From Afipia sp. (GTDB lineage Bacteria > Pseudomonadota > Alphaproteobacteria > Rhizobiales > Xanthobacteraceae), in assembly GCA_017474385.1 (NCBI GenBank), contig JAFVHU010000142.1, positions 1-41,513 on the forward strand: a DNA stretch of 41,513 nt. Reading direction: 5' to 3'. Both the position numbers and the translations under genes were made by a program. Shown here one piece after another: positions 1 to 8,451 of the stretch (position 1 is the first letter of the stretch; every line of letters begins with the position of its first letter). The notes below the pieces were generated by a model, which saw only the letters and a program-made list of their open reading frames with translations, was not told the DNA's origin and did no database searches.

Positions 1-136
1 AAAAACGCTATTGTCGCTGCCCGGCTGGGGCTGCGCTGTTTTTGGCGAAGACCTCCGCCTACCGCTGTCGCAACGATGGCTTTCAGCTCGCGGCCAGTTG
101 CTTCGAGGCCGCAACGATCAGGTTTCCGGGACGCTT
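1..136. other. Left edge, no gene assigned
   Basis: The plsX reading frame stays open upstream of the chosen start, but this stretch translates to residues unlike any PlsX N-terminus. It is probably the intergenic space after an upstream gene lying outside the window. I see no RNA gene or clear promoter in it. Confidence 0.5.
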
Positions 137-1198
137 ATGCCTCAAAAGGTTCGAATCGCGCTTGACGCCATGGGCGGCGATTTCGGTGCATCGGTGATTG
201 TTCCGGGCGCAGCGCTCGCCTTGATGCGGCACACCGACGTCGAATTTCTGCTGTTCGGCAACAGCGCCTTGATTAACGAGCAGCTTGATTCTCACCCTGC
301 GCTGAAAGCCGTCTCGCGGGTCTTTCATGCCGACATTGCGATCAGCATGGATGAAAAGCCGAGCCAGGCCCTGCGCCGGGGCCGCAAGTCATCCTCGATG
401 TGGCTGGCAATCGACGCCGTCAAAAAGGGTGAGGCAGACGTCGCCGTCTCCGCCGGCAACACCGGCGCGCTGATGGCGATGTCGCGGCTACACCTGCATA
501 TGATGCCCGGCATCGACCGTCCGGCCATTGCTGCGGTGTGGCCGACCGTGCGTGGCGAGTCGGTTGTGCTCGACGTCGGCGCCTCGATCGGCGGCGATGC
601 CCGGCATCTCGCGTCGCTGGCCATCATGGGAAGCGCCATGGCGCGCGTCCTGTTCGATCTCGAACGGCCGACGGTGGGTCTGCTCAACATCGGCGTCGAG
701 GAAGTGAAGGGCGTCGAGGCCGTCCGCGGAGCCGCCGAGCTGCTCCGGGCAATGAACCTGCCGCAGCTCGACTTCATAGGCTTCGTCGAAGGTGACGGCA
801 TCGGCAAGGGTGCTGCCGACGTCATCGTCACCGAAGGCTTTAGCGGCAACATCGCCCTGAAGACCGCCGAGGGAACGGCACGGCAGATCGCGGAGTATCT
901 GCGCAGCGCGATGAGCCGGACCTGGCGCTCCAAGCTTGGCTACATTTTTGCGCGCGGCGCCTTTAACGCCTTGCGTGACAAGATGGACCCCCGCAAGGTC
1001 AATGGCGGCGTCTTCCTCGGGTTGAACGGCGTGGTCATCAAGAGCCATGGCGGCACCGATGCCGAGGGCTTTGCGTCGGCAGTTGACGTTGGCTATGACA
1101 TGGTTCGCTACGATCTCCTGCCCAAGATCAATCAAACACTCAACCGCGACGGCCACGCTCTTTCGATCGTGCCCAACGCGCAGGAGGCTGTCTCGTGA
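137..1198 (+). CDS. plsX: Phosphate acyltransferase PlsX
   Basis: PlsX makes acyl-phosphate from acyl-ACP, the first step of the PlsX/PlsY route to phosphatidic acid; it is a peripheral membrane enzyme. The protein is 353 residues, the usual length. It opens with the family signature [10 protein letters not shown] at about residues 8-17 and carries SAGNTGALM and [12 protein letters not shown] further on. The frame is open back to position 11, but the ATG at 137 has a GGGA ribosome-binding site 7 bases upstream and gives the canonical N-terminus. It overlaps fabH by 4 bases (GTGA), so the two are translationally coupled, the standard plsX-fabH operon. Confidence 0.96.
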   Translation: MPQKVRIALDAMGGDFGASVIVPGAALALMRHTDVEFLLFGNSALINEQLDSHPALKAVSRVFHADIAISMDEKPSQALRRGRKSSSMWLAIDAVKKGEADVAVSAGNTGALMAMSRLHLHMMPGIDRPAIAAVWPTVRGESVVLDVGASIGGDARHLASLAIMGSAMARVLFDLERPTVGLLNIGVEEVKGVEAVRGAAELLRAMNLPQLDFIGFVEGDGIGKGAADVIVTEGFSGNIALKTAEGTARQIAEYLRSAMSRTWRSKLGYIFARGAFNALRDKMDPRKVNGGVFLGLNGVVIKSHGGTDAEGFASAVDVGYDMVRYDLLPKINQTLNRDGHALSIVPNAQEAVS

Positions 1199-2172
1199 CT
1201 GTGATGCGTTCGGTTGTGCTCGGCTATGGCGCTTACTTGCCGGAGCGCGTTTTGACCAACGCCGAACTGGCGAAGATGGTCGACACCTCGGACGAATGGA
1301 TCGTTCAGCGCACCGGCATCAAGCAGCGCCATATCGCGGCGGAGGGTGAGTTCACCTCGCATCTCGGTCTGAAGGCGGCACAGGCGGCGATCGCCAATGC
1401 CGGGATCGACACGCAGTCGATCGACCTGATCGTGCTGGCGACCTCGACACCCGACAACACCTTCCCGGCGACGGCCGTTGCGATCCAGAACGGTCTGGGC
1501 ATCAACCACGGCGCTGCATTCGATTTGCAGGCGGTCTGCTCGGGCTTCATTTTCGCGCTGGCGGCTGCCGACAATTTTCTGCGAAGCGGTGCGTTCAAGC
1601 GGGCATTGGTGATCGGGGCGGAAACTTTCTCGCGCATCCTGGACTGGAACGACCGTGGAACCTGCGTGCTCTTCGGCGACGGCGCGGGCGCAGTGGTGCT
1701 TGAGGCTCAGCCGCAGGCGGGAACCTCCGCCGACCGTGGCATCCTGACCACGCACCTGCGTTCCGACGGCCGTCACAAGGACAAGTTGTTCGTCGATGGC
1801 GGACCGTCGAGCACTCAGACCGTCGGCCATCTGCGGATGGAAGGCCGTGAAGTGTTCAAGCACGCGGTTGGCATGATCACCGATGTCATCGTCGATGCGT
1901 TTGAGGCGACGGGTACGACGGCGGATGACATCGACTGGCTGGTTCCGCACCAGGCCAACAAGCGCATCATCGATGCATCTGCGAAGAAGCTGCATATTGC
2001 GCCGCAGAAAGTGGTGCTCACCGTTGATCGTCACGGAAACACCTCGGCGGCATCGATTCCCCTGGCGCTCGCGGCTGCGGTCAGCGACGGGCGCATCAAG
2101 AGGAACGATCTTTTGATGCTGGAAGCCATGGGCGGCGGCTTCACCTGGGGATCAGCGCTATTGCGCTGGTGA
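1195..2172 (+). CDS. fabH: Beta-ketoacyl-ACP synthase III FabH
   Basis: FabH condenses acetyl-CoA with malonyl-ACP to begin type II fatty acid synthesis. The thiolase-fold protein of 325 residues has the full catalytic triad: Cys115 in AVCSGF, His252 in VPHQANKRI and Asn282 in HGNTSAAS. The [10 protein letters not shown] motif of the family is also present. Start is the GTG overlapping the plsX stop; an ATG three codons later (1204) is the alternative. It is the second gene of the plsX-fabH pair, followed by a gap of about 130 bases before ihfA. Confidence 0.97.
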   Translation: MTVMRSVVLGYGAYLPERVLTNAELAKMVDTSDEWIVQRTGIKQRHIAAEGEFTSHLGLKAAQAAIANAGIDTQSIDLIVLATSTPDNTFPATAVAIQNGLGINHGAAFDLQAVCSGFIFALAAADNFLRSGAFKRALVIGAETFSRILDWNDRGTCVLFGDGAGAVVLEAQPQAGTSADRGILTTHLRSDGRHKDKLFVDGGPSSTQTVGHLRMEGREVFKHAVGMITDVIVDAFEATGTTADDIDWLVPHQANKRIIDASAKKLHIAPQKVVLTVDRHGNTSAASIPLALAAAVSDGRIKRNDLLMLEAMGGGFTWGSALLRW

Positions 2173-2235
2173 GTCTTTTGCTAAAGTCTGTCGATAATTG
2201 AAAACAATTTCATGCTGTTGCATCGATGAGCATGG

Positions 2236-2262
2236 TTGACCCTCGGTCGCTAAGCTCATAAT
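2236..2262 (+). promoter_or_regulatory. Candidate promoter for ihfA
   Basis: TTGACC (2236-2241) and CATAAT (2257-2262) resemble sigma-70 boxes, with a rather short 15-base spacer. They lie in the only sizeable gap upstream of ihfA. Weak evidence from the sequence alone. Confidence 0.3.
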
Positions 2263-2300
2263 TTCAGAACATAAATTTTTCGCCGTGAGCGGGGCAGGCG

Positions 2301-2636
2301 ATGACCGGAACCGGGAAGACAGTCACACGAGTTGATCTGTGCGAAGCCGTCTACCAAAAGGTAGGACTGTCGCGCACGGAGTCGTCTGCGTTCGTTGAGC
2401 TGGTGTTGAAAGAGATCACCGACTGCCTCGAGAAGGGCGAGACGGTGAAACTGTCGTCGTTCGGTTCCTTCATGGTGCGCAAGAAGGGCCAGCGTATCGG
2501 CCGCAACCCGAAGACCGGAACGGAAGTGCCGATTTCTCCGCGACGGGTTATGGTGTTCAAGCCGTCAGCGATTCTCAAGCAGCGTATCAACGGCAACGGC
2601 ACTGGTGGCGGCAGCGCCGATAGCGCCGACGACTGA
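2301..2636 (+). CDS. ihfA: Integration host factor alpha subunit
   Basis: IHF alpha forms a heterodimer with IHF beta that bends DNA sharply at specific sites and supports transcription, replication and site-specific recombination. The 111-residue protein has the HU/IHF fold throughout, with [21 protein letters not shown] and the DNA-arm stretch that follows ([17 protein letters not shown]). The C-terminus ends in a Gly/Ser/Asp tail, seen in alphaproteobacterial IHF alpha. It stands between fabH and a MerR-type gene, an order conserved in Rhizobiales. Confidence 0.95.
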   Translation: MTGTGKTVTRVDLCEAVYQKVGLSRTESSAFVELVLKEITDCLEKGETVKLSSFGSFMVRKKGQRIGRNPKTGTEVPISPRRVMVFKPSAILKQRINGNGTGGGSADSADD

Positions 2637-2692
2637 CTGACTTAGGACGAAGACGGACCTAGGACGGCGGCTTTCAACGGGGAGCCAGCATT

Positions 2693-3346
2693 TTGGACAA
2701 AGCGCCGGATGCGTTTCGGACAATCAGCGAGGTCGCTGATGACCTTGATGTGCCGCAGCACGTCCTGAGGTTCTGGGAAACGCGCTTCAACCAGATCAAG
2801 CCGATGAAGCGGAGCGGGGGACGCCGCTATTACCGCCCCGATGACGTCAGTCTGTTGCGGGGTATCCGTCGTCTGCTCTACGGCGAGGGCTACACCATCC
2901 GCGGCGTCCAGCGCATTCTGCGCGAGCATGGCGTGAAATCGGTCCAGAGTCTGACCGACGGGTCGGCCGATCATGCCTCCGCGTTGTTCGATGGACCGTC
3001 GTTCGGGCCGGAGAAGGACGAGCACGCTCCGCACCTGGCAGCCGACGAGATCGACATCGAGGACGAACTCGCCGCCGACGAGCCTGATGCCCACGCAGAG
3101 GACTATCCGTCCACACTGTCGCTGCGTGACCTCGGGCCTCCGCTCGCGGACATCGCACCGCCGAAAGCGGTCATGCCGAAGCCGGTGCAACCGGTTCCCT
3201 TGAACGGGCCATCCGGTGCCGAGGCCTATGCTCCGCCGAATATCCGGAAAAATGCGAGGCCGATGGATCGCGGCAAGCTTCAGGCGGCGCTGGACGATCT
3301 GATCGGCGCGCGGGCGCTGATCGATCAGGTCCTGAAGGACGGTTAG
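2693..3346 (+). CDS. MerR-family transcriptional regulator
   Basis: Residues 8-76 form a MerR-type winged helix-turn-helix: [19 protein letters not shown], then [11 protein letters not shown] and a helical segment with [15 protein letters not shown]. The remaining 140 or so residues are acidic and proline-rich with no cysteine-based metal site, so it is not a classical metal sensor. A short helical C-terminus ([16 protein letters not shown]) may help dimerisation. The start is TTG at 2693, 57 bases after ihfA. Its position directly after ihfA is typical of the Rhizobiales. The regulated genes cannot be told from sequence. Confidence 0.88.
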   Translation: MDKAPDAFRTISEVADDLDVPQHVLRFWETRFNQIKPMKRSGGRRYYRPDDVSLLRGIRRLLYGEGYTIRGVQRILREHGVKSVQSLTDGSADHASALFDGPSFGPEKDEHAPHLAADEIDIEDELAADEPDAHAEDYPSTLSLRDLGPPLADIAPPKAVMPKPVQPVPLNGPSGAEAYAPPNIRKNARPMDRGKLQAALDDLIGARALIDQVLKDG

Positions 3347-3487
3347 GCTGCCTTGGCCGCAGGGCGCTCGGTACCGGCGGGTTTGTCGGCTGGTCCGCCT
3401 TGGAATGAAGGCATTCCGACCCGGGGCAGCCCCTTCTTGCACCACGGCGCGAACGGGGCTACAGGATCGGTGCCTCGTGGCACGGTT

Positions 3488-3565
3488 CGGAGCGTAGCGC
3501 AGCCCGGTTAGCGCACTAGTCTGGGGGACTAGGGGTCGGAGGTTCGAATCCTCTCGCTCCGACCA
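3488..3565 (+). tRNA. tRNA-Pro (anticodon GGG)
   Basis: A full cloverleaf is visible. The acceptor stem pairs CGGAGCG with CGCTCCG, followed by discriminator A and an encoded CCA. The D stem is GCGC/GCGC. The anticodon stem is CTAGT/ACTAG around the loop CTGGGGG, giving anticodon GGG at 3523-3525. The T loop is GGTTCGAATCC. tRNA genes are common integration sites, and the sugar-gene cluster begins shortly after it, but I found no second copy of its 3' end in the window. Confidence 0.97.
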
Positions 3566-3597
3566 TTCAGGCTCCTGACAAGCGAATGAGCTAGAAT

Positions 3598-3618
3598 CTC
3601 CGGGCGATTCGCCGGGAG
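3598..3618 (+). terminator. Hairpin after tRNA-Pro overlapping next RBS
   Basis: CTCCGGGCG and CGCCGGGAG form an inverted repeat with one G-G mismatch and a very short loop. Only a few T residues follow. It could be the tRNA terminator, but its right arm (GGGAG) is also the ribosome-binding site of the gene starting at 3624, so it may instead limit translation of that gene. Confidence 0.35.
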
Positions 3619-3623
3619 CTTTC

Positions 3624-3908
3624 ATGAACGAGACGCTGATTTCCGCCTGCCAGATGTTCCTCATTCCGGCAACACTCCTCTTCGCCGCGGTCGGCGTTGC
3701 GAACAGCCAGGGCATCAAGCTGCTGATTTGCCTTCTCGGCGTTGCGACCGCGGGGCTGTGGATCTACCGCGTCTGGTATTGGACGGGGCTGTCGCTGATG
3801 GACCGAAGGACGGCGCTGGGGCTGGCCGGTCTCTACGCACTCGCGTGGGTGTTTACGTTCCTGGTTCAACTCAAGAACATGTTCTCGCGCGGATATAGCG
3901 GACGCTGA
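3624..3908 (+). CDS. Small hypothetical inner-membrane protein
   Basis: A 94-residue protein with three hydrophobic helices, at about residues 9-27, 31-50 and 64-84, and a basic C-terminus (KNMFSRGYSGR). GGGAG lies 6 bases before the ATG. I do not recognise a family. It sits alone between tRNA-Pro and rfbB, so context gives no function. A real gene is supported by the good ribosome-binding site and coherent membrane topology. Confidence 0.65.
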   Translation: MNETLISACQMFLIPATLLFAAVGVANSQGIKLLICLLGVATAGLWIYRVWYWTGLSLMDRRTALGLAGLYALAWVFTFLVQLKNMFSRGYSGR

Positions 3909-4072
3909 TCTGACGTTACACGGAATAGGGAAAAGCCTTCGCAGCATCGAAGACGCCGGCAGATGAGCGCCTTCGCCCAAAGGCGGTCGCGCGAGATATA
4001 CATGGGTAGCGTTGTCTGTTAATTGCCGGCGACATACACGCGTGGCTCGCAGCAATTGCGCGAAAATTCCAG

Positions 4073-5173
4073 ATGACGGTTTCGTCCATCAATTCTCACG
4101 ACAAGGAGCGCCCGATCCTGGTGACCGGGGGCGCAGGATTTATCGGAACGAACTTCATTCTCGATTGGCTGAAAACTGAAAAAGCACCGATCATCAATCT
4201 GGATAAGCTGACATACGCCGGTAACCTCGACAATTTCAGTGCGATCTCTCCGGACTCGATGATCGAGTTCATCCACGGCGATATTGGCGACACCGAACTG
4301 GTCCGGGCGCTTCTGGAACGTGCGAGGCCGCAGGCGATATTGAACTTTGCGGCGGAGTCTCACGTTGATCGTTCAATACGTGATCCCGCTGAGTTCATAG
4401 ACACGAACATTGTCGGCACATTTAAACTGCTCGAATGCGCGAGAGATCATTGGGAGCGGTTAAGGGGTGAAGAGGGAAGGGCGTTCCGTTTCCTTCAAGT
4501 ATCGACGGACGAGGTGTACGGCTCACTGCAGCCTTCGCAAGATCCGTTCCGGGAAGAAAATGCGTTCGTCCCAAGCAGTCCCTACGCGGCTTCAAAGGCA
4601 GCCGCCGATCATCTCGTGCGCGCCTGGCACAAAACCTATGGACTGCCGGTCCTGACTACCAACTGCTCCAACAACTACGGACCATACCAATTCCCGGAAA
4701 AGCTCATTCCGCTGATGATCATTCAGGCGTTGAGCGGCAAGCAATTGCCGATCTATGGCGACGGGATGCACAGCCGCGACTGGCTCTACGTTGCCGATCA
4801 CTGCTCCGCGGTCCGGACGGTGTTGCAGGCGGGCCGGATGGGCGAGGTCTACAATGTCGGAGGCCGGAATGAGAAAACCAACCGGGATATCGTTCTCGCG
4901 ATTTGCGCTGTGCTCGACGCCGAGGTCCCGCGCGTGGACGGGGAATCCTATTGCGAGCAGATAGGTTCGGTTCAGGATCGGCCTGGGCATGATCGCCGCT
5001 ATGCGATCGATTCTTCCAAGATCGAGAGCGAATTGGGGTGGTCGCCGCAGGAGACTTTTGAATCCGGCCTGCGCAAAACCGTGCGCTGGTATCTTTCCAA
5101 TCGCGACTGGCTGGCAGGATCACGTCAGGCCCCTACCGGGACTGAGGTAAATTTCAACGGCTTGCAAATCTGA
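4073..5173 (+). CDS. rfbB: dTDP-glucose 4,6-dehydratase RfbB/RmlB
   Basis: RmlB converts dTDP-glucose to dTDP-4-keto-6-deoxyglucose, an intermediate for dTDP-rhamnose and other deoxysugars. The 366-residue protein is an extended short-chain dehydrogenase: NAD-binding TGGAGFIG at 18-25, catalytic Thr145-Asp146-Glu147 in STDEVYG, and Tyr171/Lys175 in SPYAASK. LTTNCSNNYGPYQFPEKLIP is highly characteristic of RmlB. The partners rfbA, rfbC and rfbD are absent from this window, so the rest of the pathway must lie elsewhere or the product feeds another sugar. It ends 13 bases before the convergent PLP enzyme gene. Confidence 0.94.
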   Translation: MTVSSINSHDKERPILVTGGAGFIGTNFILDWLKTEKAPIINLDKLTYAGNLDNFSAISPDSMIEFIHGDIGDTELVRALLERARPQAILNFAAESHVDRSIRDPAEFIDTNIVGTFKLLECARDHWERLRGEEGRAFRFLQVSTDEVYGSLQPSQDPFREENAFVPSSPYAASKAAADHLVRAWHKTYGLPVLTTNCSNNYGPYQFPEKLIPLMIIQALSGKQLPIYGDGMHSRDWLYVADHCSAVRTVLQAGRMGEVYNVGGRNEKTNRDIVLAICAVLDAEVPRVDGESYCEQIGSVQDRPGHDRRYAIDSSKIESELGWSPQETFESGLRKTVRWYLSNRDWLAGSRQAPTGTEVNFNGLQI

Positions 5174-5186
5174 CGGCGAGACGTCG

Positions 5187-6266
5187 CTATCGCAACTTGC
5201 CTCGCGCTGCGACGGGGAGGATGCCCACGATCTCGTCGCCGCGAACCATCACGACTTCATCGCTCATGTTCACTACGACGCAGACATGGTTCGGTACGAT
5301 GCGGACCACATCGCCCACTGCTGGCCGCGTGTTGCTTTTTGTCAGGTCGAGAAAGCCATGCTCCTCTGCGAAGCGGGCGATCCTGGCTTCGGGGTGCTCG
5401 AGGATCAGGCCGTAGCCGTCGAGCCCACCTGTGTCGGCGGTCAGGGTTTTCGAGCCTGCGTCGAGTATGCCGCGATCCGGCGCGGCGTGGCTGACCACAG
5501 TGGAGTAGACGTGCAGGGCGCAGTCGTCCCACGTCGCGACGCCGGCGGCGACCTGCATGCGGTCATTGTAGATGTAGGTGCCCGGCCGGTGCTCGGTGGC
5601 GCCTTTGAGCTTTCCGACGTTCTTCAGGTTTGGCGATCCACCGGTCGAGACGATCGCGGGATCGAGGCCCAGTTGGCGCAGGCCAGCCAGAGCTTCGTCG
5701 TAAAATCGCTGGGCCTCGCTCCAGCCTGTCTCGGTTGGATACATCAGGAGCCCCGCGAACGAGAGCCCCGGAGCGCTGAGGATTTGGCCGGCGAGAGCGA
5801 TGACTTCGGCTGGTGTTTCGACACCGGCACGCTTGCGGCCGGTATCGCACTCGATCACGACAGGCAGGGCGCGCCCAGCGGCCGCTGCCGCAGCCGGTAA
5901 CCCGGCGATGACGACCGGGTTGTCTGCGGCGACCGTGACATTCGTCTTTGCCAACAGGGCACCAAGGCGCGCCATCTTTTCATCGCCGATCAGGTTGTAG
6001 CTGATGAGGATGTCGTCGATCCCGCCCTCGGCCATCACTTCCGCCTCGCCCAGTTTCTGGCAGGTAATGCCCTTTGCGCCGACCTTGATCTGGAGCTGAG
6101 CGAGGAAGGGACTTTTATGTGTTTTGATATGAGGCCTGTTGGCGACGCCTGCGTCGTCGCAGATTTTTTGAACGCGCGCGATGTTGCGCTCCACGCGATC
6201 CATATCGATGACGAGTGCCGGCGTTCCGTATTCGCGGGCGATTTTTGCGGCAAGCGGGCTGGTCAA
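5187..6266 (-). CDS. D-threonine aldolase/D-serine dehydratase-like PLP enzyme
   Basis: Fold-type III (alanine racemase-like) PLP enzyme of 359 residues. The PLP lysine is most likely Lys48 in RPHIKTHK. His327 and Cys329 in PNHVC match the metal site near the C-terminus of this family; a His/Cys pair is more like eukaryotic-type D-serine dehydratase than His/Asp of D-threonine aldolase. Likely substrates are therefore D-3-hydroxy amino acids such as D-serine or D-threonine, which is inferred. It is transcribed alone, convergent with rfbB, and has no obvious link to the polysaccharide genes. Confidence 0.85.
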   Translation of the reverse strand: MTSPLAAKIAREYGTPALVIDMDRVERNIARVQKICDDAGVANRPHIKTHKSPFLAQLQIKVGAKGITCQKLGEAEVMAEGGIDDILISYNLIGDEKMARLGALLAKTNVTVAADNPVVIAGLPAAAAAAGRALPVVIECDTGRKRAGVETPAEVIALAGQILSAPGLSFAGLLMYPTETGWSEAQRFYDEALAGLRQLGLDPAIVSTGGSPNLKNVGKLKGATEHRPGTYIYNDRMQVAAGVATWDDCALHVYSTVVSHAAPDRGILDAGSKTLTADTGGLDGYGLILEHPEARIARFAEEHGFLDLTKSNTRPAVGDVVRIVPNHVCVVVNMSDEVVMVRGDEIVGILPVAARGKLR

Positions 6267-6512
6267 CGGGTTTTCCTTCCTGGCGGCGCGTGAATCGAAT
6301 GTTCTTATCGTGATCCCGATGATTTCAACTTTGCCTGTATCAGCAGCAGTTTCACAAGAGATTGATCCGGTTCAGAAACCTTGGTTGTCCAAATTCACCC
6401 TTATTCCGGTCCGATGATGGGGAACTGTTGTCGCTCCTGCGAAGTTGTGCAGGCGATCCGGATTTCCGTCCCCGCTCGCTTCTAACGCGGGTCTGTCCAC
6501 ATGTGAGGTACA

Positions 6513-7010
6513 ATGTTTTCGTTTGAATCAATCAGCCGGCGGCTGGTCGTCGCTGCCGTTTTGGGGTTGTCATTTGTCTCCGTGGAATCGATGGCCCAGT
6601 CGGCGCAGCCGTTCGCCGGCATGTCAGGCGTATGGTCAGGAAAGGGGTCCATATCGCTCGAAGGCGGGGCCAAGGAGGCCATCCGCTGCCGGGCGACCTA
6701 TTCCGTCAGAAGCGATGGCAATGCCCTCCAGCAGACGCTGCGTTGTGCAAGCGACAGCTACAAGATCGAACTCACGAGCAATGTCGTGTCCGATGGCGGC
6801 AAGTTGACCGGGACCTGGAGTGAGGCGACCCGCAATGTCAGCGGCGACGTCCAGGGGGCGACATCCGGCGGACGCTTTCAGGTCGTGGTGAGTGCCGGTA
6901 CGTTTTCTGCGGACCTCGTGCTGAACACCCGCGGCAACTCCCAGTCGGTCGTCATCCGCTCGACGGGTGGGGAATTCAAGGGTGCCAACATCACGCTGAC
7001 GCGCACTTAG
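6513..7010 (+). CDS. Hypothetical secreted protein
   Basis: A 165-residue protein with a Sec signal peptide (basic SRR, hydrophobic core at about 10-24, likely cleavage near SMA-QS). The mature part is small, with two cysteines and many alternating polar/hydrophobic stretches (GVWSGKGSISL, GKLTGTWSE) suggesting a beta-barrel or lipocalin-like fold. GAGG stands 4 bases before the ATG. I do not recognise a named family; similar short exported proteins are common in Bradyrhizobium relatives. It converges on the ligase gene with only 5 bases between stops. Confidence 0.75.
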   Translation: MFSFESISRRLVVAAVLGLSFVSVESMAQSAQPFAGMSGVWSGKGSISLEGGAKEAIRCRATYSVRSDGNALQQTLRCASDSYKIELTSNVVSDGGKLTGTWSEATRNVSGDVQGATSGGRFQVVVSAGTFSADLVLNTRGNSQSVVIRSTGGEFKGANITLTRT

Positions 7011-7015
7011 GCCGT

Positions 7016-8332
7016 TCAAGAACGATTCAGGCTGAGAACAGCAGATACTCCTTGAGGGTATGCTGTTTTCGTTATCGTCCCTGCAGCAATCCCGACGGCA
7101 AGAACATAGAGCCAGCCCTGATAAAAATCGCTCAGATGCGAATTGAAAAGCGAACTCAGGATGTTCTGCACGACTGCCACTAAACCGATCCATGCGATGA
7201 TCCCTTCGCCACGAAACGTCAGCAGATGAACACTCCACATTGCGTAAAGCGCCAATACGCCAAGCAGCCCCCACTGAATAGCAAACAGAAGGGTTTGATT
7301 GTGAGGGTTGCCGATTGCATTCGCGGGTGAGCCGGTTCTCTTCGGGATGTCGCGGGTCAGCAGGGTTTTGGCTGATCCGGTCCCGTGACCGATGATGGGA
7401 GCCGTCTTGAAGAGTTCGATCGATTTATTCCATAGCTCCAGCCGCTGCCCCACAGACGTGGTTCCTGGCTCCTTTTGAGCGGCGCGATACTCGCTGAATG
7501 CTGCTGAAACTTTGTGCTGCAGGTTTGAAGAAACCGTCCAAAGCCCGGCGATAGCGACAAGGAGGGCGAGGCATGCGATCCAGAATTGTCTGCGATCAAG
7601 GTAGCGATATGCAAAAAACACCGCGAGGACGGGACAGTACACGAGGGCGGTCCGCGAAACGTTGACGAAGGCAAGATTGGCCAGCAACGCGGTAGCGACT
7701 ATCGCGGCCGAAAGTGCGATTGCCCGTTGCTGCCGCCGCAAGCCTTCGACCGCCACAGCGGCGAGTGCGAACGCGCAAAACGCCAGGCCCTGACTTTGGT
7801 CGATATAGTTTTTCACGGGGACGCCGGGCTGGTCGGACTTGTAGTGGATGGAAAGAGCCGGCCAGTACAGAGCAACCCACGAGTACAGCATCAAAACGAT
7901 GCAGGAGGCGACAAAAGCGTAGAAGACATATCTGCCGCGATCAGACTGGCTGAAGTAGTAGATCAGTATCGGGATTCCCAGAAGCTTCGCCATGGGGGTC
8001 AATCCGCGAAGCCTCTCAGGCCAGGACATGCCATCGGCCCAAAAGACGCCAAGCACGGCAACGAAACACAGGGCCAACGCCGCCAGGCTCGCAGGGTGCT
8101 TGAGTGAGCTAAAGAACGCAGCGGGTTTTACCGTGCTGAGAAAGCCGAGCAGAAAGATCAGCCCACAGGCCGATGTAAGGGATGTTGACCAGGGCAATCC
8201 GGCGGCCGCAATAATTGCGAAATTTTCCGTGCCTTTCTGCCGCGCGGCCTGTGCGAGTGGCCGATTTGGCCCGGTCCAAACGAAGAAGCCGAGCCAGACA
8301 TCGGCCAATTCTCGCTTTATTGCGGCGTACAT
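7016..8332 (-). CDS. O-antigen ligase/polymerase (WaaL/Wzy_C family)
   Basis: Polytopic membrane protein of 438 residues with about ten to twelve hydrophobic helices. The region from about residue 290 to 370 fits the Wzy_C/WaaL domain: RLELWNKSIELFKTAPIIGHG, then a periplasmic loop ending in NPHNQTLLFAIQWGLLG, where the conserved His of ligases lies. WaaL moves O-antigen from undecaprenyl diphosphate to lipid A-core in the periplasm. An ABC-exported O-antigen needs a ligase but no Wzy polymerase, so ligase is the better call given the wzm/wzt genes nearby. It is divergent from the LptF-like gene with a 119-base gap. Confidence 0.85.
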   Translation of the reverse strand: MYAAIKRELADVWLGFFVWTGPNRPLAQAARQKGTENFAIIAAAGLPWSTSLTSACGLIFLLGFLSTVKPAAFFSSLKHPASLAALALCFVAVLGVFWADGMSWPERLRGLTPMAKLLGIPILIYYFSQSDRGRYVFYAFVASCIVLMLYSWVALYWPALSIHYKSDQPGVPVKNYIDQSQGLAFCAFALAAVAVEGLRRQQRAIALSAAIVATALLANLAFVNVSRTALVYCPVLAVFFAYRYLDRRQFWIACLALLVAIAGLWTVSSNLQHKVSAAFSEYRAAQKEPGTTSVGQRLELWNKSIELFKTAPIIGHGTGSAKTLLTRDIPKRTGSPANAIGNPHNQTLLFAIQWGLLGVLALYAMWSVHLLTFRGEGIIAWIGLVAVVQNILSSLFNSHLSDFYQGWLYVLAVGIAAGTITKTAYPQGVSAVLSLNRS

Positions 8333-8451
8333 TAGTCCTCGACGGCGCTGTTTTTAGGTGCGAACAGCGGAAAATATGCGATATAGGTCAAGATGATAAC
8401 CCCATCGAGCGGCCGCGGCCGCTTTCGAATCGGACTGTACCCGGAAGTTGG

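Noticed and set aside
488-1156. Long minus-strand open frame opposite plsX
   Set aside because: It mirrors the high-G+C codon pattern of plsX and its translation has no recognisable motif.
1132-2034. A 300-residue minus-strand open frame opposite fabH
   Set aside because: Full overlap with an unmistakable fabH; composition is Arg/Asp/His-rich as in antisense shadows.
3488-3565. tRNA-Pro as an attachment site with a second copy of its 3' end
   Set aside because: No repeat of the tRNA 3' end was found elsewhere in the window by eye.
2642-3718. A 358-residue minus-strand frame across the MerR gene and tRNA-Pro
   Set aside because: It runs through the tRNA and opposite a clear MerR HTH; no family resemblance.
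8215-8451. N-terminal extension of the LptF-like frame
   Set aside because: Overlaps the start of the divergent ligase gene and encodes a basic stretch not found in LptF.
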